52,608 nt of DNA from a virus, in the IMG/VR virus record IMGVR_UViG_3300027896_000058, positions 1-52,608 of that record; one strand, written 5' to 3'. The notes beneath the pieces are model-generated. The model ran no database searches and was not told the DNA's origin. It was given only the letters and a program-made list of their open reading frames with translations. The position numbers were made by a program, and so were the translations under genes. This document shows, piece after piece, positions 8,287 through 15,600 of the stretch (position 1 is the first letter of the stretch; every line of letters starts with the position of its first letter).

Positions 8287-8317
8287 GGGAGGGAGCACGT
8301 GCTCTCTCCCTTTTTTT
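8287..8317 (+). terminator. Intrinsic terminator after the first early gene
   Basis: GGGAGGGAGCAC (8287-8298) pairs with GTGCTCTCTCCC (8299-8310), a 12-bp stem with one G-T and almost no loop beyond the inner turn. Seven T follow. A textbook rho-independent shape. Confidence 0.85.
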
Positions 8318-8400
8318 GTGAAGGAAATGTGATACCCCTGCTAACTGACGCAGTGGCATTGCGAGCGTATTGGCGTTGCGATTAACTCGGAGGATGTGCG

Positions 8401-8568
8401 ATGAGAACGATTAAGTGGCTGGCTGAGAAGGCGGATGCGAGTGTGGAGGATGTGGTTTGTTACATAACGGCGTTGTGTGTAGGGATACTGAGTGTCTTGT
8501 GTGCGTACGTACTAGGTATGCTTACATGTGACAGTGTATTGGAGTGGATGATGAAGCGTATGGGCTGA
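8401..8568 (+). CDS. Small single-pass membrane protein
   Basis: 55 aa, starting MRTIKWLAEKAD behind CGGAGG. It has an amphipathic N-terminus, one hydrophobic span at about 21-43 with several Cys, and a short Met-rich basic tail. It is first in a three-gene early unit with 8626 and 8811. Small membrane proteins early in phage genomes often act on the host envelope or exclusion, but nothing in the sequence proves a role. Confidence 0.65.
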   Translation: MRTIKWLAEKADASVEDVVCYITALCVGILSVLCAYVLGMLTCDSVLEWMMKRMG

Positions 8569-8625
8569 CGCCCTATTGTTTGGGATGATGGTATACTCCC
8601 GCTTGATGCGGGAAGGGAGGATAGT

Positions 8626-8814
8626 ATGTGGACAGACATCATGTTCAGGACATTGCGAGTGATGAGTTTGACTCCGCGCATGAGTGTGGAGCAAGGCAGG
8701 CTGGCAATGCTTGAGTACGAGAGTAGAGGTGAGCTTGAGTGTGCGGTGGTAGTGCTCAAAGCTCAAGGGTATCGAGTTGAGGATCTGGGCAATGCACTGG
8801 AGGTGAGGGTATGA
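8626..8814 (+). CDS. Small hypothetical early protein
   Basis: 62 aa, starting MWTDIMF behind GGGAGG. It is helical and charged, with an EYESRGELE-type middle and a VEDLGNALEV end. The stop overlaps the next start (ATGA at 8811-8814). Unknown function. Confidence 0.65.
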   Translation: MWTDIMFRTLRVMSLTPRMSVEQGRLAMLEYESRGELECAVVVLKAQGYRVEDLGNALEVRV

Positions 8815-9071
8815 AGTTGTACAAGATTATGCAGCATGAGAACAATGGTCACGACACATACGATTCTGCTGTTGTGATAGCTGAGTCGATGGAGGAAGCG
8901 TGCAACATGCACCCTGATGTAGTTGACTACGATGATCCGACAAGAGATCCGTGGAAGTCGTGGCCTCACTGCTGGGCATCAAGTCCTAAGCATGTGACCG
9001 TTCTTTATTTGGGCGAAGCAGATATAGGGCTCAAGAAAGGGTTCGTGCTGAAGTCGTTCAACGCAGGTTGA
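8811..9071 (+). CDS. Hypothetical early protein
   Basis: 86 aa, starting MKLYKIMQHEN. It reads as a short alpha/beta protein rich in Trp/His/Asp around 35-60 (DPTRDPWKSWPHCW). It is coupled to the upstream gene by the ATGA overlap and closed 6 nt later by a terminator. I do not recognise the family. Confidence 0.65.
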   Translation: MKLYKIMQHENNGHDTYDSAVVIAESMEEACNMHPDVVDYDDPTRDPWKSWPHCWASSPKHVTVLYLGEADIGLKKGFVLKSFNAG

Positions 9072-9077
9072 AACAGA

Positions 9078-9110
9078 GGGAGATGGGCAAGTGCCTGTCT
9101 CCCTTTTTTT
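9078..9110 (+). terminator. Intrinsic terminator closing the 8401-9071 operon
   Basis: GGGAGA-T-GGGCA (9078-9089) pairs with TGCCT-G-TCTCCC (9092-9103), followed by seven T (9104-9110). On the minus strand the same hairpin has a weaker T tract, so it may partly stop leftward transcription from 9212-9778. Confidence 0.85.
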
Positions 9111-9211
9111 GTGATCATGCTACAGAACCTCTAAATGGCTCTAGGATCGATTATCTCTCTCGAACCATGTCTTCGTACAGGTCAGGGGGAGATTGTCAAT
9201 TCTAGGGGCAA

Positions 9212-9778
9212 TCAGAAGGCTTCTTCGTCGGCTGGTGAGGCAGGTGTTGGCACATCACTGAAGTCATGGCATTCGATGGGCTTATTGCCTGAATTGTGCG
9301 TCCGGTCCGGGATTGGCTGGACGTTGAGCTGGAAGAACATTGGGTTCTTGGGTATGTCATCGTGGTGCTGTTGACGATTCGAGTCCTGACGGCGCTGGAC
9401 GATGAGCGTCTTGGACACGGCATGGCTGGACTTGATGGCATTGACGAGGGCAGTGAGTTCTTTGATGCTCTCGGTGTCCTTGAGTTTGCCTCTGAGCTTG
9501 CCGACTGCTTCTGCGAGTGCATCGAGTTCCCTCCGGTGATTGTCGATACTGACTTCCTGGTTGGCTGATAGCTTCTGATCAATGCGAGACATGCCTCGAT
9601 TGATCATGGCTATGCGCTTATCGTTCCACCGTTCAACGCGCATCCAGTTCTTGAGCGTGTTGAGTGGTGTGCCTGCTTCCTTAGCGATCTCACTGCACTT
9701 CTTGTCAGTGGTCATGTAGAGATCGTATGCTTTGACTTTGACTGCTGGGTTGATGTGACGGTTTTGTGTCTTGCTCAT
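9212..9778 (-). CDS. Terminase small subunit-like HTH protein
   Basis: 188 aa, beginning MSKTQNRHINPAVK. Residues about 10-50 fit the helix-turn-helix of small terminases and DUF1804-like proteins (AYDLYMTT, EIAKEAGTPLNTLKNW, then W-ND-KR). Residues 70-115 are a helical oligomerisation-type segment. The tail is Pro/His-rich and ends ADEEAF. It is the only minus-strand gene in this stretch and lies away from the large terminase. The ribosome site is weak, and the frame stays open upstream without a better start. It could instead be a transcriptional regulator. Confidence 0.5.
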   Translation of the reverse strand: MSKTQNRHINPAVKVKAYDLYMTTDKKCSEIAKEAGTPLNTLKNWMRVERWNDKRIAMINRGMSRIDQKLSANQEVSIDNHRRELDALAEAVGKLRGKLKDTESIKELTALVNAIKSSHAVSKTLIVQRRQDSNRQQHHDDIPKNPMFFQLNVQPIPDRTHNSGNKPIECHDFSDVPTPASPADEEAF

Positions 9779-9830
9779 GTCCGACAGAGTATCAAAACGA
9801 GCTTCCTTCCAGCAACTCGAAAAAAGAATG

Positions 9831-9860
9831 TTGACGGAAACGATGTCACGGATGTACAGT
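9831..9860 (+). promoter_or_regulatory. Candidate sigma70-type promoter
   Basis: TTGACG (9831-9836), an 18-nt spacer and TACAGT (9855-9860). It points into the structured non-coding stretch before the main rightward block. Matches are 5/6 and 4/6 to the usual boxes, so this is only suggestive. Confidence 0.3.
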
Positions 9861-10192
9861 ACCGACTCATGCAGTTCAGCGGGAATTGAAAACACCCGTT
9901 CAAGGACTTGAACTACGAAGCATGATAATTTCGATCTTGAACTTCGCAGGAGCGGTAAGCCGCAAGGCCCGCACAAATACTTGAATAAACGTTTTCACCT
10001 GCGAGGTTCACTTTTCAACCTCAGAACTACAGACTCAATTCTATTCGGACAAGCAGGCAACGTGTTGCAGAGTCACGACCTGGATAAGCTCAAGTGAGCG
10101 TGGTGCGAGGTAAGTCTCGGTAACAGTTTCCGCATGGGCTCGGGTTCACACCCACCTGGAGCCGGAAGGAAGACTGATAAAGCGATGGCCTT

Positions 10193-10288
10193 GATGAGAG
10201 GTGATACTCATCCCGAAAGTCAGTACGCTGAATAGAACGGTCGAAAGAAGAGTAATGCTCTGCTTTTCCGAAAGTCAGTATTACTCTT
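10193..10288 (+). ncRNA. Paired hairpins with a 13-nt direct repeat
   Basis: GATGAG/CTCATC (10193-10212) is followed directly by CCGAAAGTCAGTA (10213-10225). A second, longer hairpin AAGAGTAAT/ATTACTCTT (10248-10288) carries the same 13 nt (10268-10280) in its 3' side. The repeats are 55 nt apart. It looks like a structured RNA or an iteron-like site. No known family is recognised. Confidence 0.4.
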
Positions 10289-10342
10289 GCTTCTCGCAGG
10301 ATAGCGAGAGAAGAGAAGATCTGTATCTTGTGTATGTGCATC

Positions 10343-10362
10343 GAGAGGGTATTAACCCTCTC
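10343..10362 (+). terminator. Hairpin with pyrimidine tail in leader
   Basis: GAGAGGGT (10343-10350), ATTA loop, ACCCTCTC (10355-10362), followed by a CT-rich tract rather than pure T. It could be a weak terminator or attenuator upstream of the 10483 gene. Confidence 0.45.
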
Positions 10363-10399
10363 TCTTTCCAATCTCTTCTTTCTTCATTCGTTCTCTTCC

Positions 10400-10437
10400 T
10401 GCATTCACTTCATATCCCAAATCTTTTGTTCTTTTCT
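10400..10437 (+). repeat. Leader repeat, copy B
   Basis: It contains CACTTCATATCCCAAATCTT and TGTTCTTTT, closely matching copy A at 7934-7970. It ends about 45 nt before the start of the first gene in the main rightward block. Confidence 0.6.
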
Positions 10438-10482
10438 TTCTTTCAAACGCGGTAATAAACAACACAACAAGGAGACAGTGCC

Positions 10483-10644
10483 ATGCTACGAGACAATGCA
10501 GTAATAGACGAGTGCAAGATGCGGTGTAACGATTGCGTGTACGACGGATCCTGCGAGATCCCGGCCCAGCACATGCAGGAGATGCTGGATGAACGTACAA
10601 TCAGCATGAACTACATGATAGATACAGACACGAGGGAGTCCTGA
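10483..10644 (+). CDS. Small four-cysteine protein
   Basis: 53 aa behind an AAGGAG site. The motif C-x3-C-x2-C-x5-C at residues 11-24 would suit a zinc knuckle. The rest is Met-rich and acidic. It is first in the main rightward block. Function unknown. Confidence 0.65.
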   Translation: MLRDNAVIDECKMRCNDCVYDGSCEIPAQHMQEMLDERTISMNYMIDTDTRES

Positions 10645-10742
10645 CAAATCTTGCATTGATTGTGTTGTCCATCTGGGTTGTAGAATCAACAGGTGGACAG
10701 CATCTTCAGTCTCAGTTCTCGGAAAGCATATCCGGTCACTTA

Positions 10743-10994
10743 ATGATGAAGCCGATATTCATCAAAGACATGAACCGGATCCAGGATACCAAGTACACTT
10801 TAGAAGACCGATTCGATAAGCATAAAAGCTTTGAGATGGCTCAGAAGTATATGCGGTATTACCTTCCTAAACATTGGACGATTGAAGATGTGGCAATGCT
10901 CTGGCGATACGGGCCTGAAGGCAGGCGACACCAGAGCAAGAAGTGCAGTTATGTAAAAGCGGTGAAACGAGAATATAGGAGGTTGGTTAAGTGA
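10743..10994 (+). CDS. Hypothetical basic protein
   Basis: 83 aa if started at the double ATG 10743-10748. There is no clear ribosome site there, and an in-frame TTG at 10656 would give 112 aa. The body (FEMAQKYMRYYLPKHW, then a basic C-terminus with KKCSYVKAVKREYRR) looks like a helical DNA-binding protein. Its stop overlaps the next start by 4 nt. Confidence 0.55.
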   Translation: MMKPIFIKDMNRIQDTKYTLEDRFDKHKSFEMAQKYMRYYLPKHWTIEDVAMLWRYGPEGRRHQSKKCSYVKAVKREYRRLVK

Positions 10995-11791
10995 AAACGA
11001 TAATGCACAGTTATTATTTTCATACATCTGATCCAAATCAAAAGATCATGTATGAAAGAGAGATAGATGCTATTCAGAAGCAGCATCCTCGGAAGTGCTT
11101 CAATGTAATTGCAGGGAACAATTACAATCACGAAGCTGGAACAAAAGAGGTAGATCTCGAAACAGACTTCTTGTTCGACAACCAATGGAATACGACAGAG
11201 GCAAGTGGAAACGAAAGAGTGTTCGATTGGTTTGAAGAATACATTGTTAATGGAAATACCATCAAAAGAGGACACTGGCTAGAGATCACTCCTGAAATGA
11301 TTTCGATAAGACAGTCCACGTACAAGTGTCGGTACTGCGGTGCTCATTATCCAAATCATGATTCGTCCCAGGTGTTCTGTACAAAGTGTATTGATTCGCA
11401 GTCTCTGTCTTCAGGAGATCTGAATCTTTTGAGACTGAGAGCTGTGTCAGACAAGTCTCCGTTCAAAGAATTGTCTGATTACGAAAAGAAACTATTGCTT
11501 ACTATGTACAAAGAAGCACAGCTCAAAGGAAATTCAGAAAGAGCAAGAGCAAGAATTGATAGAGAGCGAGTCGAATGTCTTGAGAAAAGAGATGCAGCGA
11601 TCAAGAATGCAGAAGCAGAGTTCAATGGATGGACTTGGCTTCTCGATCATGGTGTAAATATAGACAACGTGATTTTCTACGATCACACAGGAAGATTCGG
11701 ATTCGGCTGGAGACATCCGGTTGATCCAGAAATAAGAAAGGAGTTGGAGACAGTTCTTTGCGAGTTCCCGTTCGATTACGATATTAAGTAA
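10991..11791 (+). CDS. Hypothetical protein with zinc ribbon
   Basis: 266 aa from GTG behind AGGAGG. The N-terminal 100 residues are alpha/beta. A CRYC ... CTKC ribbon sits at about 113-133. A charged helix (about 175-210) follows, then a C-terminal domain ending FPFDYDIK. No family is recognised. It is more AT-rich than the ParB-like gene that follows. Confidence 0.7.
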   Translation: MKTIMHSYYFHTSDPNQKIMYEREIDAIQKQHPRKCFNVIAGNNYNHEAGTKEVDLETDFLFDNQWNTTEASGNERVFDWFEEYIVNGNTIKRGHWLEITPEMISIRQSTYKCRYCGAHYPNHDSSQVFCTKCIDSQSLSSGDLNLLRLRAVSDKSPFKELSDYEKKLLLTMYKEAQLKGNSERARARIDRERVECLEKRDAAIKNAEAEFNGWTWLLDHGVNIDNVIFYDHTGRFGFGWRHPVDPEIRKELETVLCEFPFDYDIK

Positions 11792-11799
11792 ATAAACGC

Positions 11800-11843
11800 A
11801 GTAAGCGCGTGCCGGCGCGTAATCCGGCAGGAGAAAATCAGTT
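11800..11843 (+). promoter_or_regulatory. Leader hairpin before the ParB-like gene
   Basis: TGCCGG and CCGGCA pair around CGCGTAAT just before the AGGAG ribosome site of the 11844 gene. The stem ends at the site itself and could limit or time translation. Confidence 0.35.
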
Positions 11844-13433
11844 ATGAATCAGACACTCAGCACAGTCGAAGTCGATCAGATCGAAACCAAGTTCAACAAT
11901 CCTCGCAAGAACACAAAGGCAGATGCAGAACTGATTGAGTCAGTTCGTCAGTTCGGTGTACGAATTCCGCCCATCGTTACAAATGGCGGAGCAAAAGGAA
12001 AAGAGTACCAGCTCGTAGCAGGTGCTCGTCGCCTTAATGCGGCGATTGCAACTGGACTTCAGACGATCACGGTCATGGTTGTGGACGGTACTCCAGAAGA
12101 GATCTTTGAGTTCACGCTTTGCGAGAATGCAAATCGCAAGAGTCTCACCGTGTTTGAACAGGTGGATGCAGTGAACACGCTGATGAAGATCATCGGAGAC
12201 ATGGATCTCGTTGCAGAGAGATTGTCCATGACAGTTCCGGAGCTTCGTCGCTTGTTGCTTGTGAACAAGATCTCGAAAGGAATCAAACAGTTGATCATCG
12301 AGAATGACGGAGTATTCGCTACGTTGTCGTTGAACTGCCTGGCAGTCATCGCGGCATTGCCCGAGGATCAACAGCAGGATCTGTTTGAGTCTTGGACGTA
12401 CGATGCTCCGGAGAACATCACGGTCAAGTCGTTGAAAGAGTATCTCAACAATAGGTACAGGTTCGATCTGTCCGGTGCGAAGTGGGCTCTTGAAGATGAT
12501 GCGCTTGGTGGTATTGAAGCATGCACAACATGCAAGAAGCAGACTGGCAATGCAAAGCAGGCTGTTCTCTTCGATGAAGATGCGAAGTCAAAGAAAGGCG
12601 TGTGCATGGATCCTGAGTGCTGGAAGAAGAAGACAATCGCGTTCGCGAAGTTGATGGTCGATTCTCACATGACTGCAAATGCAGATTCAGTGATCGTTGA
12701 CTACACAGGCAAGATCAAAAAAGATGCGAGCTACCTTCCGGCAAAGTTCACGAAGGACGAAAAGGGTAAGATCAGCGTGATCGAAGTCGGACGTGATGGC
12801 CAGGTGAAGACGTACAAAGCGAAACTTGAGAAAGGTGAGAAGCTCGATGCTGGCAAGAAGAAGTCAGAAACAATAGACAAGACCAAGCAGTTGCATGGTC
12901 TTCGCATCGGAATCGTGCTCAAGAAAATGCAGGAGTATCTGATCACTCCGGCAGCAGCTTCATATGTCATGGACACTGCAACGACTTCATCGCTTACCGC
13001 GTTGTCCGTGATGAACAGGCAACAGCAGGTTCAATTCAACGAGCCTGATAAGGCGCATGAGGATCTTACCGACGGTAAAGATGTTCTGTTCTCTGTCGGA
13101 TACGGTGGAGAAGAGATCAAGGGTAGCATCGAAGCGGTTCTTTGGCATCAGACAAAGAATTCTTTGGCTGACAACCTGGGATTCAGCAACAGTTCAACAG
13201 CGGCGAATCGCGAGGACTATGCGCAATGGCTGGCAACGTACACAGGCTTCAAGTTCGATGATGCTTTCAGGGAAGCAAAGATCGAGAAGCCTGATCCGAA
13301 AGTGAAGGAAGTTGCTGAAGTGGATCCGAAGCTTGGAAAGGAAAAGATCAAAGCTGAGAAGAAGTCGAAGAAGCCTGCAAAGAAAGTGGACAAGATCAAG
13401 AAAGGAACAGTGACAGACGCAGCTCCGTTCTGA
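11844..13433 (+). CDS. ParB-like nuclease/partition-domain protein
   Basis: 529 aa. Residues 1-90 form a ParB N-terminal (Srx-like) fold with NPRKNT (19-24) and GARR (60-63) in the nucleotide-binding position. An HTH segment lies at about 115-150. Next is a Cys pair CTTC (227-230) with CMDPEC (254-259), a putative zinc finger seen in phage and plasmid ParB-like proteins. The C-terminal 60 residues are Lys-rich and end TDAAPF. No parA partner is present, so plasmid-style partition is unlikely. A DNA-binding or modulating role in early transcription or replication is more plausible. Family certain, role inferred. Confidence 0.85.
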   Translation: MNQTLSTVEVDQIETKFNNPRKNTKADAELIESVRQFGVRIPPIVTNGGAKGKEYQLVAGARRLNAAIATGLQTITVMVVDGTPEEIFEFTLCENANRKSLTVFEQVDAVNTLMKIIGDMDLVAERLSMTVPELRRLLLVNKISKGIKQLIIENDGVFATLSLNCLAVIAALPEDQQQDLFESWTYDAPENITVKSLKEYLNNRYRFDLSGAKWALEDDALGGIEACTTCKKQTGNAKQAVLFDEDAKSKKGVCMDPECWKKKTIAFAKLMVDSHMTANADSVIVDYTGKIKKDASYLPAKFTKDEKGKISVIEVGRDGQVKTYKAKLEKGEKLDAGKKKSETIDKTKQLHGLRIGIVLKKMQEYLITPAAASYVMDTATTSSLTALSVMNRQQQVQFNEPDKAHEDLTDGKDVLFSVGYGGEEIKGSIEAVLWHQTKNSLADNLGFSNSSTAANREDYAQWLATYTGFKFDDAFREAKIEKPDPKVKEVAEVDPKLGKEKIKAEKKSKKPAKKVDKIKKGTVTDAAPF

Positions 13434-13445
13434 ATGTCATAAACT

Positions 13446-13464
13446 AATGGGATAATATCCCATT
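13446..13464. promoter_or_regulatory. 19-bp perfect palindrome
   Basis: AATGGGATA-A-TATCCCATT, 9-bp arms around one base, 13 nt after the ParB-like stop. It is a good candidate for a dimeric repressor site. The neighbouring winged-helix protein or the ParB-like protein could be the reader. Confidence 0.5.
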
Positions 13465-13470
13465 GACGAA

Positions 13471-13500
13471 ACCTCTTCGGCCATGGTCGAAGGGTCTTTC
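13471..13500 (+). terminator. Hairpin after the ParB-like gene
   Basis: ACC-T-CTTCGGCC pairs with GGTCGAAGGGT (11 pairs, one G-T, one bulge) and is followed by CTTTC. A strong stem with a weak T tail, so a leaky terminator is likely. Confidence 0.55.
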
Positions 13501-13558
13501 AGTAATGCGCTATCTGAAACTGATGAGTCTTGCGCATGCAGTAAACAAGGAGAGTGCC

Positions 13559-13987
13559 ATGAGTATATGTTCACGACACAATACAAGCAAATGCCCGGGC
13601 GCATACGCGCAATGTGAAAAGTTCTGTTCTGTCTTTCAAGCAATCAACGTGCTCGATAAGGTTCGCGAAGAACCTCCGATTGCACGCAACACGGATCCTG
13701 AGTCCTCGCACATCGCGGCGAAGGACATCAAAGATTCTGGAAGACAGATGATGCAACAGATCGAGTGCTTGTACTTGGTCAGAGAGTTCCCAGGATTAAC
13801 GTCCAGAGAACTTGCTGAGAAAAAAGGTGCAGATCGTTACATGTTCTCTCGCAGATTGCCTGAGCTTGAACGAAACGGCATGGTAGAACGCGCAAGGAAT
13901 CCGGACGGAAGTTTTCTTCTACGAGTATGCAATGTCGGTGGAAAGAAATCCTGCGTTTGGTTCCCGAAGGGGGTTGACGGTCAGTAA
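13559..13987 (+). CDS. Winged-helix DNA-binding protein
   Basis: 142 aa from MSICSRHN, chosen for its AAGGAG site over a longer frame starting at 13463. The first 25 residues hold four Cys (C-x6-C-x6-C-x3-C), and the centre has the SSHIAAKDI pattern common in phage HTH proteins. Residues about 75-125 form a MarR-like winged helix (LTSRELAEKKG, RLPELERNGMV). Likely a transcription regulator or replication accessory. A palindrome lies 95 nt upstream. Confidence 0.75.
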   Translation: MSICSRHNTSKCPGAYAQCEKFCSVFQAINVLDKVREEPPIARNTDPESSHIAAKDIKDSGRQMMQQIECLYLVREFPGLTSRELAEKKGADRYMFSRRLPELERNGMVERARNPDGSFLLRVCNVGGKKSCVWFPKGVDGQ

Positions 13988-14014
13988 CAAATTCGATACA
14001 GCAAAGGAGGGTCA

Positions 14015-14524
14015 GTGAAGAGATTAATTGAAACACAAAGAACAAGGATAAGAGATCAACTTTCATGGATACGAGTCTCAGATCCAGATTGCGTCCTCGC
14101 AAAGAGGCGCGTCTGGATCAACGAGGAAGCATCCACGAAGACGGTTTCGATACACGATGAAAACGACACGCTTTTCATTCGCTACAATCGCAACTTTGTT
14201 CAGAAGCTTTCTGGAAAAGACATATATCATGTACTTATTCATGAAGCCGAACACATCAAGCGATGCCATTCAGATAGATGCGGACATATTGTTGAACTGC
14301 TATCGAAAGAAGAGATCGTTCGGATGTTCAACATCGGAGCGGATCTTGAAATCAACCAAGAAATAAAGTGTCTTGGTAATGCAGTTCAAGTCGGAAAGGG
14401 AACATACGACAAGTATCAGGCAGGATTAACAGCAGAACAGTATTTCGTCTGCGTCTTGCATGATAGAATCGAACACGAGAAAGTAAAGGAGTCGTTGAAA
14501 TGCGCAAGAAAACCAAGCAAATAA
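14015..14524 (+). CDS. DUF2201-like putative metallopeptidase
   Basis: 169 aa from GTG behind AAAGGAGG. HEAEH at 76-80, His85 and Arg88, then NIGADLEINQ at 106-115, reproduce the HExxH plus (N)xxADxxxNQ pattern of the DUF2201 N-terminal metallopeptidase family. The full-length family usually continues into a VWA-like domain, which is absent here. Zinc and catalytic residues are intact, so it could be active. The target is unknown; an early-expressed protease might act on a host protein. Confidence 0.75.
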   Translation: MKRLIETQRTRIRDQLSWIRVSDPDCVLAKRRVWINEEASTKTVSIHDENDTLFIRYNRNFVQKLSGKDIYHVLIHEAEHIKRCHSDRCGHIVELLSKEEIVRMFNIGADLEINQEIKCLGNAVQVGKGTYDKYQAGLTAEQYFVCVLHDRIEHEKVKESLKCARKPSK

Positions 14525-14682
14525 CATTCACAAAAAAAGACTGTATCTTTTTGATGACAGTGGCAGCTGCATCTGCTTTGGATACAGCAGAAGAGGTTGG
14601 AATTCCTCCTGATGTAATTAGAAAAGATGCAGCAGAAATCACTGCAAAATTAGTAATGAAACTTTTCAAGGAAGGAGTATAA
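14500..14682 (+). CDS. Small hypothetical protein
   Basis: 60 aa, AAAGGAG site. A basic N-terminus is followed by an Ala-rich helix (MTVAAASALDTAEE) and a second helix (DAAEITAKLVMKLF). It overlaps the metallopeptidase by 25 nt and abuts the nuclease start, so it sits in one tightly packed operon. No recognised family. Confidence 0.65.
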   Translation: MRKKTKQITFTKKDCIFLMTVAAASALDTAEEVGIPPDVIRKDAAEITAKLVMKLFKEGV

Positions 14683-15600
14683 ATGCCTCAGTACACAAAC
14701 AAGAAACAGCTCAGTGCGAGCTGGCTCAAAGCGGCAAAGACCAGCAACGAAGAATACAACAAAGTAGGCTGGCATTCGGTCACGACATTGATTGATTCTC
14801 CTCGGGCAAAGTTGCTCGCTGAGCGTCATGACAGTGAGATCTCAGTGGACATAAGCGATTCGATATTCCAGATCTTGGGTTCAGCAGTTCACAAGATTTT
14901 GGAGTTGTCGGCAGAGCCGAACGTCATCACCGAGCAACGGATAATCTTTCCAGTACTCAGAAAGGAAGTAAGCATGAAGGCAGACCGGATCGAGCCGGTT
15001 CCAGGCACGCTTCCTCGTCAGTACATCGGGAAAGATTACAAGATCACAAAGGTCTGGGCGTGGCGCTACGGAGCCAAGCCTGCCCAGATCGCACAGGCGA
15101 ACTGTTACAGGTTCGGGTATTCGCGCGAAATGAAGTTGGACATACGCGCATGGTATCTCGAAATGCTTCTGAGAGATTGGAGTCCTCTCGAAGCAAAGAA
15201 AGGTGGAGAACAATATCCAGATGCAGAAGTCATGTCAGTGCAGGTTCCGTTGTGGGATCTGCCGATGACAGCAAGGTATCTGAAAGATCGAGTCAAGTTG
15301 TTCATGGAATGCGAGGATCTGGCAGATGATGATCTGCCTGAGTGCAATCCAGAAGAGACATGGCAACGTCCCGACAGCTGGGCGTTTCAGAAGAGAGGAG
15401 CAGCACGCGCAAGTCGTGTGTTGAGCACGAAGGAAGAAGCAGATGCGATGCTTGCAGGAAAGAGTGGGACACATGAAGTTGTGTTCCGGCCGGGGTCTTG
15501 TCCTCGGTGTGAAGAGTACTGCAACGCAAAGAAGTTCTGCAATCAGTGGAAACGATACGCAGGTATCAAGGAAGAAAAGACAGAAGAGGAGGCGTTCTAA
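14683..15600 (+). CDS. PD-(D/E)XK exonuclease, Cas4/RecB-like
   Basis: 305 aa. His70 in GSAVHK, Glu84 after a strand, Asp101 and Asp118-Tyr-Lys120 form the expected H, E, D, (D/E)xK series of RecB/Cas4-type nucleases. Four Cys near the C-terminus (CPRCEEYC ... FC, about 273-286) could hold the iron-sulfur cluster seen in Cas4 and AddB; the usual fourth N-terminal Cys is missing. It lies next to an SSB-like-tailed protein and ERF, so it probably supplies 3' overhangs for annealing. The C-terminus reads EEEAF, and its codons also form the next gene's ribosome site. Confidence 0.75.
   Translation: MPQYTNKKQLSASWLKAAKTSNEEYNKVGWHSVTTLIDSPRAKLLAERHDSEISVDISDSIFQILGSAVHKILELSAEPNVITEQRIIFPVLRKEVSMKADRIEPVPGTLPRQYIGKDYKITKVWAWRYGAKPAQIAQANCYRFGYSREMKLDIRAWYLEMLLRDWSPLEAKKGGEQYPDAEVMSVQVPLWDLPMTARYLKDRVKLFMECEDLADDDLPECNPEETWQRPDSWAFQKRGAARASRVLSTKEEADAMLAGKSGTHEVVFRPGSCPRCEEYCNAKKFCNQWKRYAGIKEEKTEEEAF

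Larger units (their letters stand above)
9779..10482. other. 700-nt non-coding region with hairpins and repeats
   Basis: No coding frame has support. Contents are a possible promoter (9831-9860), a hairpin group at 10120-10175 around a GGGT/ACCC stem, paired hairpins with the direct repeat CCGAAAGTCAGTA, a CTTCTCGC/GCGAGAGAAG stem near 10290-10316, a GAGAGGGT/ACCCTCTC hairpin and the leader repeat. It may be a structured 5' leader, a small RNA gene or a replication origin. The sequence does not decide which. Confidence 0.55.

Noticed and set aside
9831-9860. Strong sigma70 promoter
   Set aside because: Kept only as a weak candidate because the -10 box matches 4 of 6 and the spacer is 18 nt; it is not strong evidence.
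10120-10175. tRNA-like segment with GGGTTCACACCC
   Set aside because: The T-loop lacks the usual TTCRANY core, and no acceptor, D or anticodon arms of correct length can be drawn.
10190-10225. Hammerhead ribozyme-like TGATGAG ... CGAAAG ... TC
   Set aside because: The conserved core needs CUGAUGA then a stem joined directly to GAAA. Here the TGATGA bases pair with CATC and the C before UGAUGA is U.
11844-13433. Plasmid-style partition system
   Set aside because: No parA-like ATPase and no parS iterons nearby; the ParB-like protein is more likely a phage DNA-binding factor.
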